Positions 50,812-60,317 of a stretch of DNA of 64,000 nt are shown piece after piece (the first letter of the stretch is position 1; every line of letters begins with the position of its first letter). The stretch is taken from assembly GCF_030116705.1 (NCBI RefSeq), contig NZ_JAOTIK010000001.1:2499001-2563000 (forward strand), read 5' to 3'. This stretch comes from Streptomyces sp. ML-6 (GTDB taxonomy: Bacteria > Actinomycetota > Actinomycetes > Streptomycetales > Streptomycetaceae). The position numbers were made by a program, and so were the translations under genes. Under the pieces are notes generated by a model, which worked only from the letters and a program-made list of their open reading frames with translations, ran no database searches and was not told the origin of the DNA.

Positions 50812-53448
50812 CTATTTCTCGGTTGTTCCCTCTTGGGTGTGGACCGCCCCGGCGACCGCCGCACCAGGTGCGGGCGGGCCGGGGACGTCATGGGTGAGTG
50901 CGGCGACCGCGGAGGCCGCCAGCTCCTCGGCCGTCAGGTCGAACGGAGTCCTGAGCATCAGCTCGGCAGCCACAGGGGCGCCGCCGTGAAGGGCGTCGCC
51001 CAGCGTCGGCCCCTGCGGGCCGGCCACCGGACCGGGCAGCATCTCCTCGAGGACCAGTTCGTCACCGGGCAGCGCGGCGCACGCCCGGTCGATGACGTTG
51101 AACGCCGTCAGGGCTTCGAGGTCGACCGGCACCGGTTTGGCCTCGAACCCGGGCCGGACGAAGACGAATCGCGGCAGGCCGGTGGAGCGTCTGAGCGAGG
51201 CGAGCACCCGTACCCGTTCGAGGTCCCCGTCCCCGGGCCGCCACAGGCGGGCTCTCGGTACCCGCCAGGCGGCCGGGGAGGCGACCAGGTCCGTGCCCAC
51301 CGTCAGCCGCGGCAGACGGACGACGTCGCCGCCCGTGGGGAAGGCCGCGGCGAGACCGTCCAGGCGGAGGGCGGTCCCCGCCCAGGGGTGCCCGGCGGAC
51401 AGCAGCAGCCGCACCAGCCGGTCGTACGGCGGCATCGGGAGCCGGGTGGCGTGGTGGACGGGCATCACCCGCTCGCCGTCCACCTCGGCGATGATCCGGT
51501 GCCCCGACCTTCGCAGGGTGATGCGGTCCAGCGGCAGGTAGCGCTGTTCCGGTCCGCCGCGCCCGAAGTACGCGCAGGCGTTGGGATCCCCGGTCCACCA
51601 ACGGGTGGTGACGGGACGTCGGACGGCGTTGGCCGCGCGCTCGGTGACCGGGGGTACCAGCAGCTCGACGAACCGCACACCGGCTCCCCGCTCGACGGCG
51701 GCCAGGAAGTCGCGGTAGGCCTCGACGGTGTCGTAGCCGCCGTACAGGGTCTGGAGCGCCTCGGTGAACCGGGCGTCGAGGATTCCGGCGGGCGAGGCGG
51801 TGTCCAGCACCGCGAGGGGCCCCGGGCCGGACAGCGGGCGCAGCAGGCAGTCCAGTGGCCAGGGCGGGATCACCTCGTCGGCGGGCGGCGCCCCGAGGTC
51901 GTCCAGGAGGTCGTCGTCCACGTCCACCCGGGTCGCGTCGCGGCGGGCGGCGAGACGGGTGAGAAGCCGGGCGTAGCCGGATTCCGGGTCGTGCGCCGGG
52001 TGCCAGGCCCGGTGGTGGCGCAGGTCCGGCGCGGGTGGCCGCTCGCCCGACGACAGCAGTGCGGCCAGGATCTCGCCGACCGGACGCGGGTGCTCGTCCA
52101 GCTGCTCGACACCGGGCGCGGGCCGTGGCGCGTCGGCGCCCGCGGCCAGGTCGGTCCGGCGCAGCGCGGCCAGCCGGTGGGCGGTCCGCAGGGCGCGCTG
52201 GACGCGGGCGGCAGCCCGATCGGGCACCCGGGCGTCCAGGCCGCGGTAGGAGTCGAGGAACCAGTCGTCCGGCTCGGGGTCCGTGAAACGGGCTCCCGGG
52301 CCGGGCAGTCGGCCGCATCCGGTCACCCGGGCGGCCGGGGACCAGGCGATGTGGCGGCGGCGGGGGGCCGCGCAGAGCTGGAGCACCCCGAGCCGCACGA
52401 GGTGGGCGAGGAAGCCGCGCAGCACGACGGCGTCGGCGACCGGCAGGGCGCGCTCCAGTTCCGCGAGGGTGCGCGGCCCTTCGGCGAAGAGCGTGAGCAG
52501 CAGGTCCAGCAGCGCGGTGCGCCGGACCGCGACCTGGCGCAGCCGCCCCGGGTCGTCCGGGTCGATCGCGTAGCAGCGCAGTGCCGGTTCCGACCCGTCC
52601 TCGTGGCCGGTGTCGGCGAGGTGCAGCGGGGCGGGTGCGAGCGCGGTCGCCGGGTCGGCGGTGCGCAGGTCCAGCGCACCGGCCCGGGTGTGTACGGCGT
52701 GGACGTTCTCCACGGCGGAGGCGGCCAGCGCGGACAGTTCGGCGCCGGGGCCGAGGAGCCGGTGGCCCGCGCCGGGGCCGCCGACCGGGACCGGGGCGAC
52801 CTGCCCCACCCAGCCGCGTGGCGTGGTCTTCGCCGCCGCCCGGCCCACGGCCCGCCACAGATAGGCGGAACGCTTGCGCAGCTGCTTCCCGCTCCACGGT
52901 TCGCCGCGGGCCAGGCGGGCGGTCACCTCCCGCACCAGCCCGGGGTGCGCGGTGTCCACGAACTCCCGCAGGACGGGGCTGGACGACACCAGCGACCAGG
53001 CCAGCGCGGCCACCCGCTCGCGCTCGTCCCCGAGGGCCCGCTCCAGCTCCTCCCGGGTCGCGACGGCCGTCCCGGCGGCCCGGCACAGCTCGTCGGCCTC
53101 CCGTACGACCCGCTCGGGCGCGGCGGTCAGCGCCGCCAGGAACCCGCAGTCCGTCACGTCCGGTGCCGCCCCCGAGTGCAGCCGCCGCCGCAGCGCCAGC
53201 ACGGCACGGCGCTCGGTGTCCGTCAGGCGCGGGTCGGGAACGACCCCGCTCAGCCCCTCGGCCAGCCGCCGGGCGCGCTCGGCCTGTTGCCCGACGGCGT
53301 CGGCGTGCTCGGCGACCCGGCCGAACAGCCCCGAACCGCCCGCGGCCATCCACATCGAACAGGGAATTCCGGATACCCGTACCAGGGCGGTGGCGCCCAG
53401 GAGCCGGTGGCCGGCCGGGGCCGGGGGGACGGCGCGGAGGCCGGTCAC
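50812..53448 (-). CDS. Lanthipeptide dehydratase, glutamylation domain (LanB N-terminal protein)
   Basis: The 878-aa protein matches the LanB N-terminal domain that transfers Glu from Glu-tRNA to Ser/Thr of the precursor. Markers include FVDTAHPGLVREVTARLARG, LWRAVGRAAAKTTPRGWVGQ and TTRWWTGDPNACAYFGRGG. It lacks the C-terminal elimination domain, which is encoded by the gene just upstream; a single full LanB is near 1000 aa. GTG start, 1 base after the elimination gene stop. Confidence 0.9.
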   Translation of the reverse strand: MTGLRAVPPAPAGHRLLGATALVRVSGIPCSMWMAAGGSGLFGRVAEHADAVGQQAERARRLAEGLSGVVPDPRLTDTERRAVLALRRRLHSGAAPDVTDCGFLAALTAAPERVVREADELCRAAGTAVATREELERALGDERERVAALAWSLVSSSPVLREFVDTAHPGLVREVTARLARGEPWSGKQLRKRSAYLWRAVGRAAAKTTPRGWVGQVAPVPVGGPGAGHRLLGPGAELSALAASAVENVHAVHTRAGALDLRTADPATALAPAPLHLADTGHEDGSEPALRCYAIDPDDPGRLRQVAVRRTALLDLLLTLFAEGPRTLAELERALPVADAVVLRGFLAHLVRLGVLQLCAAPRRRHIAWSPAARVTGCGRLPGPGARFTDPEPDDWFLDSYRGLDARVPDRAAARVQRALRTAHRLAALRRTDLAAGADAPRPAPGVEQLDEHPRPVGEILAALLSSGERPPAPDLRHHRAWHPAHDPESGYARLLTRLAARRDATRVDVDDDLLDDLGAPPADEVIPPWPLDCLLRPLSGPGPLAVLDTASPAGILDARFTEALQTLYGGYDTVEAYRDFLAAVERGAGVRFVELLVPPVTERAANAVRRPVTTRWWTGDPNACAYFGRGGPEQRYLPLDRITLRRSGHRIIAEVDGERVMPVHHATRLPMPPYDRLVRLLLSAGHPWAGTALRLDGLAAAFPTGGDVVRLPRLTVGTDLVASPAAWRVPRARLWRPGDGDLERVRVLASLRRSTGLPRFVFVRPGFEAKPVPVDLEALTAFNVIDRACAALPGDELVLEEMLPGPVAGPQGPTLGDALHGGAPVAAELMLRTPFDLTAEELAASAVAALTHDVPGPPAPGAAVAGAVHTQEGTTEK

Positions 53449-53449
53449 G

Positions 53450-54283
53450 TCAGTCCACCGCCCCGTCGTCGAACAGGGCCTCGGCGAGCAGGCTCTGGCG
53501 GGCGAGCGACAGCCGGCCCCGGTTCCAGTGGAAGATCACAGCGTGGGCGGCGGCTCGGCGCGGTCCGCGTACCGCCTCACCGGACTCGAAGTAGCCGGTG
53601 CGCCAGTGGTCCGCGGCCCGGCGCATCGCCTCCCCGTGCTGTTCCCCCCATCCGCGCCAGGCCTCGGGCAGCCCGTCGGGCCACTGCGCCCGGGGGCGTT
53701 GCCAGTAGGTGCGGATGCCTTGGGCCGCCTGGCGGAGCGCGTCGTCCCGGAGGCCGCCGGGGAAGCTGCGCCCGGTGTCCGTACGCACCGCTTCCCAGAC
53801 GCCCCGGTGCTCCCAGCCCACGATGTGCAGGCCGTCGAAGAGTTCGCGGAGCAGGGCGAGGGAGAGGCGCCAGTCCGGCACGGTGTGCCCTTCGCCGTCC
53901 GCGCGCCGGGCGTGCCGGTCGAGCCAGGCCAGTGAGTCCGCCGTGAACACCTCGTGCACCCCCGGCATGGCGGCGGGTCCGCCGAAGAGGTAGGACTCCG
54001 GCTCGTACACCGCGCACACCGGAGGGGCGGCCAGTCCGTCGAAATCCTTGAGGCGGTCGAGGAGTTCGGTCCGCAGCGGGACGATGCCGACCGCCCCGGG
54101 CGCCTGGAACCGCACCCGCAGGCCCGGTGGCTTGTGCATGAAGAAGAACTCCTGCGCGAGGCCCGCGTCGAGGAGGCCGCGCGCCGTGCCGGCGAGCCGG
54201 TCGTACAGGCGCGGCCACGCGTGCGACCGCGGGGCCAGGTTCACCTGTACCCAGCTCGTCTCCGGGTGCTCCACCTCCAGCAT
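53450..54283 (-). CDS. Separate lantibiotic elimination domain (SpaB_C-like)
   Basis: The 277-aa protein has the SpaB_C/thiopeptide-type pattern SWVQVNLAPRSHAWPRLYDR near the start and FFMHKPPGLRVRFQAPGAVG. It would eliminate glutamate from glutamylated Ser/Thr to give dehydro residues. It is the first gene of the class I operon, with GGAGG 4 bases before ATG. A split LanB is the rule in thiopeptide loci and less usual beside a LanC. Confidence 0.88.
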   Translation of the reverse strand: MLEVEHPETSWVQVNLAPRSHAWPRLYDRLAGTARGLLDAGLAQEFFFMHKPPGLRVRFQAPGAVGIVPLRTELLDRLKDFDGLAAPPVCAVYEPESYLFGGPAAMPGVHEVFTADSLAWLDRHARRADGEGHTVPDWRLSLALLRELFDGLHIVGWEHRGVWEAVRTDTGRSFPGGLRDDALRQAAQGIRTYWQRPRAQWPDGLPEAWRGWGEQHGEAMRRAADHWRTGYFESGEAVRGPRRAAAHAVIFHWNRGRLSLARQSLLAEALFDDGAVD

Positions 54284-55043
54284 GGGACCTCCGTGTGTCG
54301 TGGTGACGTGGTGGCGTGGTTCCGCAGCGGCTTGGTTGCGCAGCGGCTTGGTGGTGCGGTTCCGCAGCGGCTTGGTTCCGGGCATCACGGCCCTGGTTGT
54401 CGCGGTTCGGAGTGGCACTGTTCCGGGCGTCGTGGTTCTGGATGGCGCTGTTCCGGCCCGGCGGGGGTCTCGGGGGTCGCCGAACGGATCCGCAGAGTCG
54501 GCGCCGCGGCCTCGTTCGGGTCTCGGGAGAAGCCCTGCTTCGTTCTGTCTCGTCCGCAGGTTCACGGGATGTGTCGCACCGCCCGGAACCCGAGCCGCTC
54601 GTCGGCCGGACCGGATGCGCCGGAACCGGATCCCCTTCCCGTCCGCGCCGAACCGGTCAGGCCCGTCGACAGGTCAGTTCCCGCGTCAACACCGACTGAA
54701 AGATATATCGCAATTAGTCGGATTATGGACGGGTGTGCGCTTGGTGTGACCCGTGCGCCGGGAGCGCGGAAACCCGCGCCGTCGCACAGCCCACGGGGAG
54801 AGCGAAAGCGGAGGGAACCAGCCTCGCCCGCCCCTCCCCGCAGCCCGTGCAGAACGTCCGGGACCGACCTCCGGGCAGGGTCTTCACGCCGGACGTTCAC
54901 GCCGGTGCGCGAAGGAGCGCCGCGATCTTCGCGGCGGGCTTCGAGCGCCCCCGTTTCCGCCTGTCTGTGCAGGTCACGGGCGTGCCACGCTGACCGGGAC
55001 CAGGGCGCGGGGCCCTGGTCGCCGTCAGAAAGAGGTCTCCGTC
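54284..55043. other. 760-bp divergent intergenic region upstream of the class I operon
   Basis: It holds decayed repeats at 54319-54450, then an AT-rich patch (54697-54730, GAAAGATATATCGCAATTAG) that is a good place for a promoter. I see no credible gene; apparent frames have no ribosome site or family match. Promoters for both the class I operon and the I36 gene must lie here. Confidence 0.6.
54319..54383. repeat. Tandem GCAGCGGCTTGGT repeats upstream of the class I operon
   Basis: Three copies of (TTCC)GCAGCGGCTTGGT occur, the outer two as TTCCGCAGCGGCTTGGTT. Looser copies (GGTTCCGGGCGTCGTGG) run to about 54450. They begin 36 bases from the elimination gene start. Confidence 0.75.
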
Positions 55044-55466
55044 ATGAACCGCTTCACCACGCTCGCCGCCGCCTCGCTCGCCCTGGCCCTGGGGCTGGCC
55101 ACCGGGCCCGCCGCGGCCGGGACCGCAGCCACGGGGAACGGCAACGGCGCCGTGGCGAGCGACACCGCCCGAAGCGCCGACGCCAGGGCTTCCTTCAGTT
55201 GCAGCCCCGGGTACTTCTGCATCTACAGCGACTGGAACGGGGGCGGCACCCGCTGCCAGTGGTCGGACAAGCAGCGGGCGAACACCGCCGACGACTGCTC
55301 GTTCATCCAGCGGGGCCAGAACGTCCGCTCCGTGTGGAACGCGACCGGGCACCGCGTGCAGTACTACACCCAGACCAACTACAACTCCCGGGTCGGTTCC
55401 ACCCCGGCCGGCAACGGCGGCAACCTCCAGGGGAACTACCAGATCCGCTCCTTCAAGCCCCAGTAG
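55044..55466 (+). CDS. Secreted peptidase inhibitor family I36-like protein
   Basis: The 140-aa product has a Sec signal (TTLAAASLALALGLATGPAA) and a mature gamma-crystallin-like pattern: CSPGYFCIYSDWNGGGTRCQ and DDCSFIQRGQNVRSVWN. Spaced Cys residues and YFCIY/NxxVRSVWN fit I36 metalloprotease inhibitors such as SMPI, although some members are only structural. ATG follows AGAGG. Confidence 0.82.
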   Translation: MNRFTTLAAASLALALGLATGPAAAGTAATGNGNGAVASDTARSADARASFSCSPGYFCIYSDWNGGGTRCQWSDKQRANTADDCSFIQRGQNVRSVWNATGHRVQYYTQTNYNSRVGSTPAGNGGNLQGNYQIRSFKPQ

Positions 55467-55498
55467 CGCCGGGGAGCGGGAAGAGGGAGCGGGCGAGG

Positions 55499-55528
55499 AT
55501 CCTTCCCGGCCGGTGGGCCGGGAAGGAT
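55499..55528 (+). terminator. Rho-independent terminator after the I36 gene
   Basis: ATCCTTCCCGGCC and GGCCGGGAAGGAT pair perfectly over 13 bp around GGTG and are followed by TT. It lies 32 bases after the stop. Confidence 0.88.
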
Positions 55529-55604
55529 TTCCGCACGCCCGGGGCCGGGCGTGCCACGCATCACCCTGGACAGCTTCGGTGACTGCCGGGTAACTTTTGA
55601 ACGT

Positions 55605-55625
55605 ATCTGAGCAAGCGCTTAGCCA
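55605..55625. promoter_or_regulatory. Palindromic site before the acyl-CoA dehydrogenase gene
   Basis: GAGCAAGCGCTTAGCC contains the palindrome AAGCGCTT, like operators of TetR-type fatty-acid regulators. It is 75 bases before the start. The match is short, so the call is weak. Confidence 0.35.
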
Positions 55626-55699
55626 GGCCGGTCGAGGCGGACCGCACCCGACCCCGGCCGAAGGCGACCGCCGACCGAAGCTGATCAAGGAGGCACCCC

Positions 55700-56857
55700 G
55701 TGCGCCGTACGGTATTCGACGAGGACCACGAGGCGTTCCGGGAGACCATACGCGCCTTCATCGAGGCGGAGGTCGTCCCCCACTACGACGAGTGGTTCCA
55801 GCAGGGCATCGTGCCGCGCGAGTTCTACTCCAAGCTCGCCGACCTCGGTCTGTTCGGCATCAACGTCCCCGAGGAGTTCGGCGGCGCCGGCCTGGACACC
55901 CACAAGTTCGAGGCCATCCAGTACGAGGAGACCGCCCGCGCGGGCATCAACTTCGGCGGCTCCGGCGTGCACGTCCTGCTCGCGCTGCCGTACATCAAGA
56001 TGCTCGCCGACGAGGACCAGAAGAAGCGCTACCTGCCGAAGTTCGTCTCCGGCGAGGAGATGTGGGCCCTCGCGATGACCGAGCCGGGCACCGGCTCCGA
56101 CCTCGCGGGCATGAAGACCACCGCCAAGCTCTCCGACGACGGCACGCACTACGTGCTCAACGGTTCCAAGACCTTCATCACGGGCGGCGTCCACGCCGAC
56201 CGCGTCATCGTCTGCGCCCGCACCTCGGCGCCGACCGCCGAGGACCGTCGTTTCGGCATCTCCCTGTTCGCCGTGGACACCAAGTCCGAGGGGTACTCCC
56301 TGGGCCGCAAGCTCGACAAGCTGGGCCTGCGCACCTCCGACACCGCCGAGCTGGCGTTCGTCGACGTGAAGGTGCCCGCCGCCGACCTGCTCGGCGAGGA
56401 GAACAAGGGCTTCTACTACCTCGGCCAGAATCTGCCGTCCGAGCGCTGGGGCATCGCCTACGGCGCGTACGCGCAGGCCAAGGCCGCGATCCGGTTCGCG
56501 CAGGAGTACGTCCAGGAGCGCACCGTCTTCGGCAAGACCGTCGCGTCCTTCCAGAACACCAAGTTCGAACTGGCCGCCTGCCAGGCCGAGGTGGACGCCG
56601 CCGAGGCCGTCGCCGACCGCGCCCTGGAGGCCCTGGACGCCGGTGAGCTGACGGCGGCCGAGGCCGCGTCCGCGAAGCTGTTCTGCACCGAGGTCGCGCA
56701 CCGCGTCATCGACCGCTGCCTCCAGCTGCACGGCGGCTACGGCTACATGAACGAGTACCCGATCGCCCGCCTCTACGCGGACAACCGGGTCAACCGCATC
56801 TACGGCGGCACCAACGAGGTCATGAAGTCGATCATCGCCAAGTCCATGGGTCTGTGA
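55700..56857 (+). CDS. Acyl-CoA dehydrogenase
   Basis: The 385-aa flavoprotein has FAD-binding ALAMTEPGTGSDLAGMKTTA, ERWGIAYGAYAQAKAAI and the C-terminal QLHGGYGYMNEYPIARLYAD then IYGGTNEVMKSI. The residue before GT is Gly, not the Glu of medium-chain enzymes, so the catalytic base must sit elsewhere, as in long-chain or isovaleryl types. It oxidises an acyl-CoA during fatty-acid or branched-chain catabolism. GTG start with AAGGAGG 6 bases upstream. Confidence 0.92.
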   Translation: MRRTVFDEDHEAFRETIRAFIEAEVVPHYDEWFQQGIVPREFYSKLADLGLFGINVPEEFGGAGLDTHKFEAIQYEETARAGINFGGSGVHVLLALPYIKMLADEDQKKRYLPKFVSGEEMWALAMTEPGTGSDLAGMKTTAKLSDDGTHYVLNGSKTFITGGVHADRVIVCARTSAPTAEDRRFGISLFAVDTKSEGYSLGRKLDKLGLRTSDTAELAFVDVKVPAADLLGEENKGFYYLGQNLPSERWGIAYGAYAQAKAAIRFAQEYVQERTVFGKTVASFQNTKFELAACQAEVDAAEAVADRALEALDAGELTAAEAASAKLFCTEVAHRVIDRCLQLHGGYGYMNEYPIARLYADNRVNRIYGGTNEVMKSIIAKSMGL

Positions 56858-56876
56858 GAACGGCTGCGTTCCTGCC

Positions 56877-57791
56877 ATGAGCTCAGCGCTGGATTCCCTG
56901 CTCGGTCTGCTCGACCTGGAGCAGATCGAGCGGGACATCTTCCGGGGCACGAGCCGTTCGGTGCTCGTCCCCCGGGTCTTCGGCGGCCAGGTCGCGGCCC
57001 AGGCCCTGGTCGCCGCGGGCCGCACCGTCCCCGCCCGGACCCCGGGGGCGCCCGGCGCCGCCCCGGCCGGGGAAGTTCCCTCCGCCCACTCCCTGCATTC
57101 GTACTTCCTGCGGGCCGGTGACCCGGGCGCGCCGATCGTCTACAGCGTCGACCGCATCCGCGACGGCCGCTCCTTCACCACCCGCCGGGTCGTCGCCGTC
57201 CAGCACGGGCAGCCGATCTTCCACCTCTCGGCGTCCTTCCAGACGTACGAGGAGGGCCTGGAGCACCAGGCGGGCATGCCGTCCGCGCCGGATCCGGAGA
57301 CACTGCCCACCACGGCGCAGCTGCTGCCCCGGTACGCGGACCGCTTCAGCGATCCGACGGTCGTGGACCGGCTGATCGAGGCACGGGCCGCGGTCGATCT
57401 GCGGTACGTGGACGCCCCGCCCTTCGGCACGGTCGGCGAACCGCGCGAGCCGCGCTCCCAGGTGTGGTTCCGCACCAACGGCAAGCTCGCGGACGATCCG
57501 CTGCTGCACGTCTGCATGGCGACGTACGTCTCCGACATGACGCTGCTCGACTCGGTGCTCCTCGCGCACGGACGCGGGGGCTGGGCGGTCGGTGACGTGG
57601 TCGGGGCGAGCCTGGACCACGCGATGTGGTTCCACCGGCCCTTCCGGGCCGACGAATGGCTGCTGTACGACCAGGAGTCGCCGTCCGCGTACGGCGGGCG
57701 CGGGCTCGGCCAGGCCCGGATCTACACGCAGGACGGCCGGCTGGCGATCACCGTCATCCAGGAGGGCGTGGTCCGCGTCCCCCGGTCCTGA
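56877..57791 (+). CDS. tesB: Acyl-CoA thioesterase II (TesB-like)
   Basis: The 304-aa protein has the double-hotdog TesB pattern: VFGGQVAAQALVAAGRTV, HSLHSYFLRAGDPGAPIVY, VSDMTLLDSVLL and SLDHAMWFHRPFRADEWLLY. It hydrolyses acyl-CoA to free acid and CoA. It lies 19 bases after the dehydrogenase gene and probably shares its transcript. Confidence 0.9.
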   Translation: MSSALDSLLGLLDLEQIERDIFRGTSRSVLVPRVFGGQVAAQALVAAGRTVPARTPGAPGAAPAGEVPSAHSLHSYFLRAGDPGAPIVYSVDRIRDGRSFTTRRVVAVQHGQPIFHLSASFQTYEEGLEHQAGMPSAPDPETLPTTAQLLPRYADRFSDPTVVDRLIEARAAVDLRYVDAPPFGTVGEPREPRSQVWFRTNGKLADDPLLHVCMATYVSDMTLLDSVLLAHGRGGWAVGDVVGASLDHAMWFHRPFRADEWLLYDQESPSAYGGRGLGQARIYTQDGRLAITVIQEGVVRVPRS

Positions 57792-57869
57792 TCCGGGCCG
57801 TTTCCGACCCGAACACGGGCCGGCCGGCCGGGATCAGCGCGGGGCAGCCCGGGAGCATCCCGGCCGGGA

Positions 57870-58655
57870 TCAGCCCGGGAGCAGCCCCGCCGCGTCCAGC
57901 AGGTAGTCCGTCATCGGGTCGTAGAACCGCGGGTCCATCACGTGGTCGTCCAGCGGGACGACGACCTGGAGCGTGCCCTCCGCCTCGCCCAGGAACAGCG
58001 CCGGGTCGTTGCAGTCCGCGTACCCCACCGCGTCCAGGCCGCGCTGGCCCGCGCAGCCCGCCCAGCCGTGGTCGGCGACCACCAGGTCCGGCAGCGGGCG
58101 GCCCTCCCGCTCCAGGCCGTCCAGGATGGCGGCCATCGGGGCGGGCGAGTGCGTGTGCCAGAGCGTCGCGCCGCGCTCCTGCACGGCGACGTCCGCGAAC
58201 TGGAAGACCATGCCCTCGTCGGCGATCAGCCCCGAGGGAATGCGGACGATCTCGCACCCGGCGGCCCGCAGCGCCGCCGCGGTCTGCCGGTGCACGTCGA
58301 GGAGCCCGCCCGGGTGCCCGGTCGCGAACAGCACCCGCTCCGAGTCCGCCGCGGCCTTCCGGAGCCGTGCCGCCATCCGTTCCAGGGCGTCCACCGTCAG
58401 TTCCGGATCGATGGTGTCCTGCCCGAACCGGTGCTCCGGGTCGTCGCTGACCCCGCAGCGTTCGGCCATCACCGCCAGCACGTCCTGCTCGTCGCGCCAC
58501 CGGTCCCCGAGCTCCAGACCCAGCCAGTAGTGGCGGTCGCCGTTGGCGAGCTTGCGGTAGTGGGAGAGGTTGTTGTCGCGCGGGGTGGCGACGTCTCCGG
58601 CGATACGCGTACGGACGAGGTGTTCGACGAGGGCGGCACGGCTGGGTATCGGCAT
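57870..58655 (-). CDS. Conserved actinobacterial protein annotated as phosphatase
   Basis: The 261-aa product (LLFATGHPGGLLDVHRQTAA-like centre, DLVVADHGWAGCAGQRGLDA, MDPRFYDPMTDYLLDAAGLL) belongs to a conserved actinobacterial family commonly called phosphatase. I see no classical HAD or DxDx motif, so the activity is not verified by sequence. It is convergent with the thioesterase gene. Confidence 0.6.
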   Translation of the reverse strand: MPIPSRAALVEHLVRTRIAGDVATPRDNNLSHYRKLANGDRHYWLGLELGDRWRDEQDVLAVMAERCGVSDDPEHRFGQDTIDPELTVDALERMAARLRKAAADSERVLFATGHPGGLLDVHRQTAAALRAAGCEIVRIPSGLIADEGMVFQFADVAVQERGATLWHTHSPAPMAAILDGLEREGRPLPDLVVADHGWAGCAGQRGLDAVGYADCNDPALFLGEAEGTLQVVVPLDDHVMDPRFYDPMTDYLLDAAGLLPG

Positions 58656-58760
58656 GAACCCATTGTGCCGTCAGGTGTGCGCAGTGTGCCGGATGTCCTG
58701 CACGACGGAGGTACCGGAACGGTCACGCGGGTCGCGCCGGGCCCGTTTGCCGGGCCCGTT

Positions 58761-60317
58761 TCAGGGGAGTCGCGTCGAGTACGTGACCTCGTCCAGGTGG
58801 TAGTACCGGGCCACGCACGAGGCCGGCCACGCCCGCCGACCGTGCCCGCCGAACGGCTCCAGCATCCCGCCCACCGGCACCGGCGCGTACGGCAGCACCC
58901 GGGCCCCCTGCGCCGCCCGCTCCCTCAGCCACTGGTCCTGGTGGTCCCAGTCGCGGGCGCGCACCGCCATCTCCGTCTCCAGCCGGAACAGCGGAACTGC
59001 CAGGCCCGCGCAGGCCAGGACGCACCCCGCGGCGGCGACGGCCGCCACGACCGTACGGGGCGCCGTGCGGCGGACCCGTGGCACCACCGGTGCCGCTACC
59101 GCCCGCCCCAGCAGGACGCCGATGCCGGTCAGCAGCAGCACGTACAGCAGGAGGAAGTCGCCCCAGACGCGCGAGGCGGTCGTCACGTCCGCGCCGAAGA
59201 CGGGACGGGTGACGACGACGCAGAGGTAGCCGGAGACCAGGAACGCGAGGAGGCCCGCCAGGGCCGTGCGAAGAGGACCCCGCCGGGACTGCCCGCCCCC
59301 CGGCCCGTCCGCCGACCCGTCCCCCGGCCCCCTTGCCGGCCGCTCTCCCCCGCGCGCCGACAGGCCGAGGAGTACGCCGACGGCGACCGCCCCCAGGTAC
59401 GGCCAGGTCGTGAGGACGGTGCCCAGGATCTCCCCGAAGGCCCGCAGCGCCGCGCCCAGCGCCTTTGGGGCGAGCATGGAGCCGGTGTCGGCGTCGAAGC
59501 GTGTGCGCCGGGCCTGCGCGCCGGGTGAGAAGTACAGGACGACGGTTCCGGTCGCGAGCCCGGCGAGGGCGACCGCGCACCAGGACCGGAGACGGGTCCG
59601 GCCGGGGCCGGGAGGCGTGCGCAGCCCGGTCAGCAGGACGGTGACGAGCACGACGCCCGCGACGACCACCGTCTCCTCCGACAGCGTGCCGATGAACACC
59701 CCGGCCAGGAGGGCGGCGGCCGAGGCGAGGACGTGCCCCCGGCGGGTGCGGGCGCGCAGCAGGGGAATCACGGCGGCGCAGGCCAGCACCGGTGCGAGGG
59801 TGTGCGAGACGGAGTTGGCGGGCCAGTAGAACGTCTTGTACGTGTCCGGCGTGGCGAGCAGGAAGGCCGCCGTCGCCGTCGCGGCCACGAGCGGCACGGT
59901 CCCGCGCGGCGCGGTCAGTCCCGCCCTGCCGAGCGCGGCGGCGGTCAGCGCCCACAGGACGCCGAGCACGACCGCCCCGCTGACCGGGGCGAACCACTGG
60001 TGGCCCGGGACGCCGAAGGCTCCGTACCCGACGACCAGCAGCGCGTTGGCGACGCGCCCGTTGTCGTGCAGGTAGAACTTGGCGAGCATCCCGAGGGCGC
60101 CCTCGTCCCGCACGACCGGGAGGAAGCACCAGTCGTCGGCGCCCGGCCGGACCAGCCTCCCGAACCAGAAGGCGGCGCCGAGCAGCGCGAACGGGAACAG
60201 GGCGAGGGCCGCCGTCCACGACGCCGCCCGCCGCCGCGCGGGACGCGGACCACCGCCCGCACCGCCCCCGCCCGTGTCCTTTTCCGCGTACGGGCCCGCG
60301 CCGGTGTCCGTGCTCAT
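58761..60317 (-). CDS. DUF6056-like polytopic membrane protein
   Basis: The 518-aa product has about 10-11 membrane segments, an early [11 protein letters not shown] and [20 protein letters not shown] between helices, which fits DUF6056 proteins, probably GT-C-like glycosyltransferases or related. It overlaps the upstream glycosyltransferase gene by ATGA. Together they could build a lipid-linked sugar and transfer it to an external acceptor. Confidence 0.72.
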   Translation of the reverse strand: MSTDTGAGPYAEKDTGGGGAGGGPRPARRRAASWTAALALFPFALLGAAFWFGRLVRPGADDWCFLPVVRDEGALGMLAKFYLHDNGRVANALLVVGYGAFGVPGHQWFAPVSGAVVLGVLWALTAAALGRAGLTAPRGTVPLVAATATAAFLLATPDTYKTFYWPANSVSHTLAPVLACAAVIPLLRARTRRGHVLASAAALLAGVFIGTLSEETVVVAGVVLVTVLLTGLRTPPGPGRTRLRSWCAVALAGLATGTVVLYFSPGAQARRTRFDADTGSMLAPKALGAALRAFGEILGTVLTTWPYLGAVAVGVLLGLSARGGERPARGPGDGSADGPGGGQSRRGPLRTALAGLLAFLVSGYLCVVVTRPVFGADVTTASRVWGDFLLLYVLLLTGIGVLLGRAVAAPVVPRVRRTAPRTVVAAVAAAGCVLACAGLAVPLFRLETEMAVRARDWDHQDQWLRERAAQGARVLPYAPVPVGGMLEPFGGHGRRAWPASCVARYYHLDEVTYSTRLP

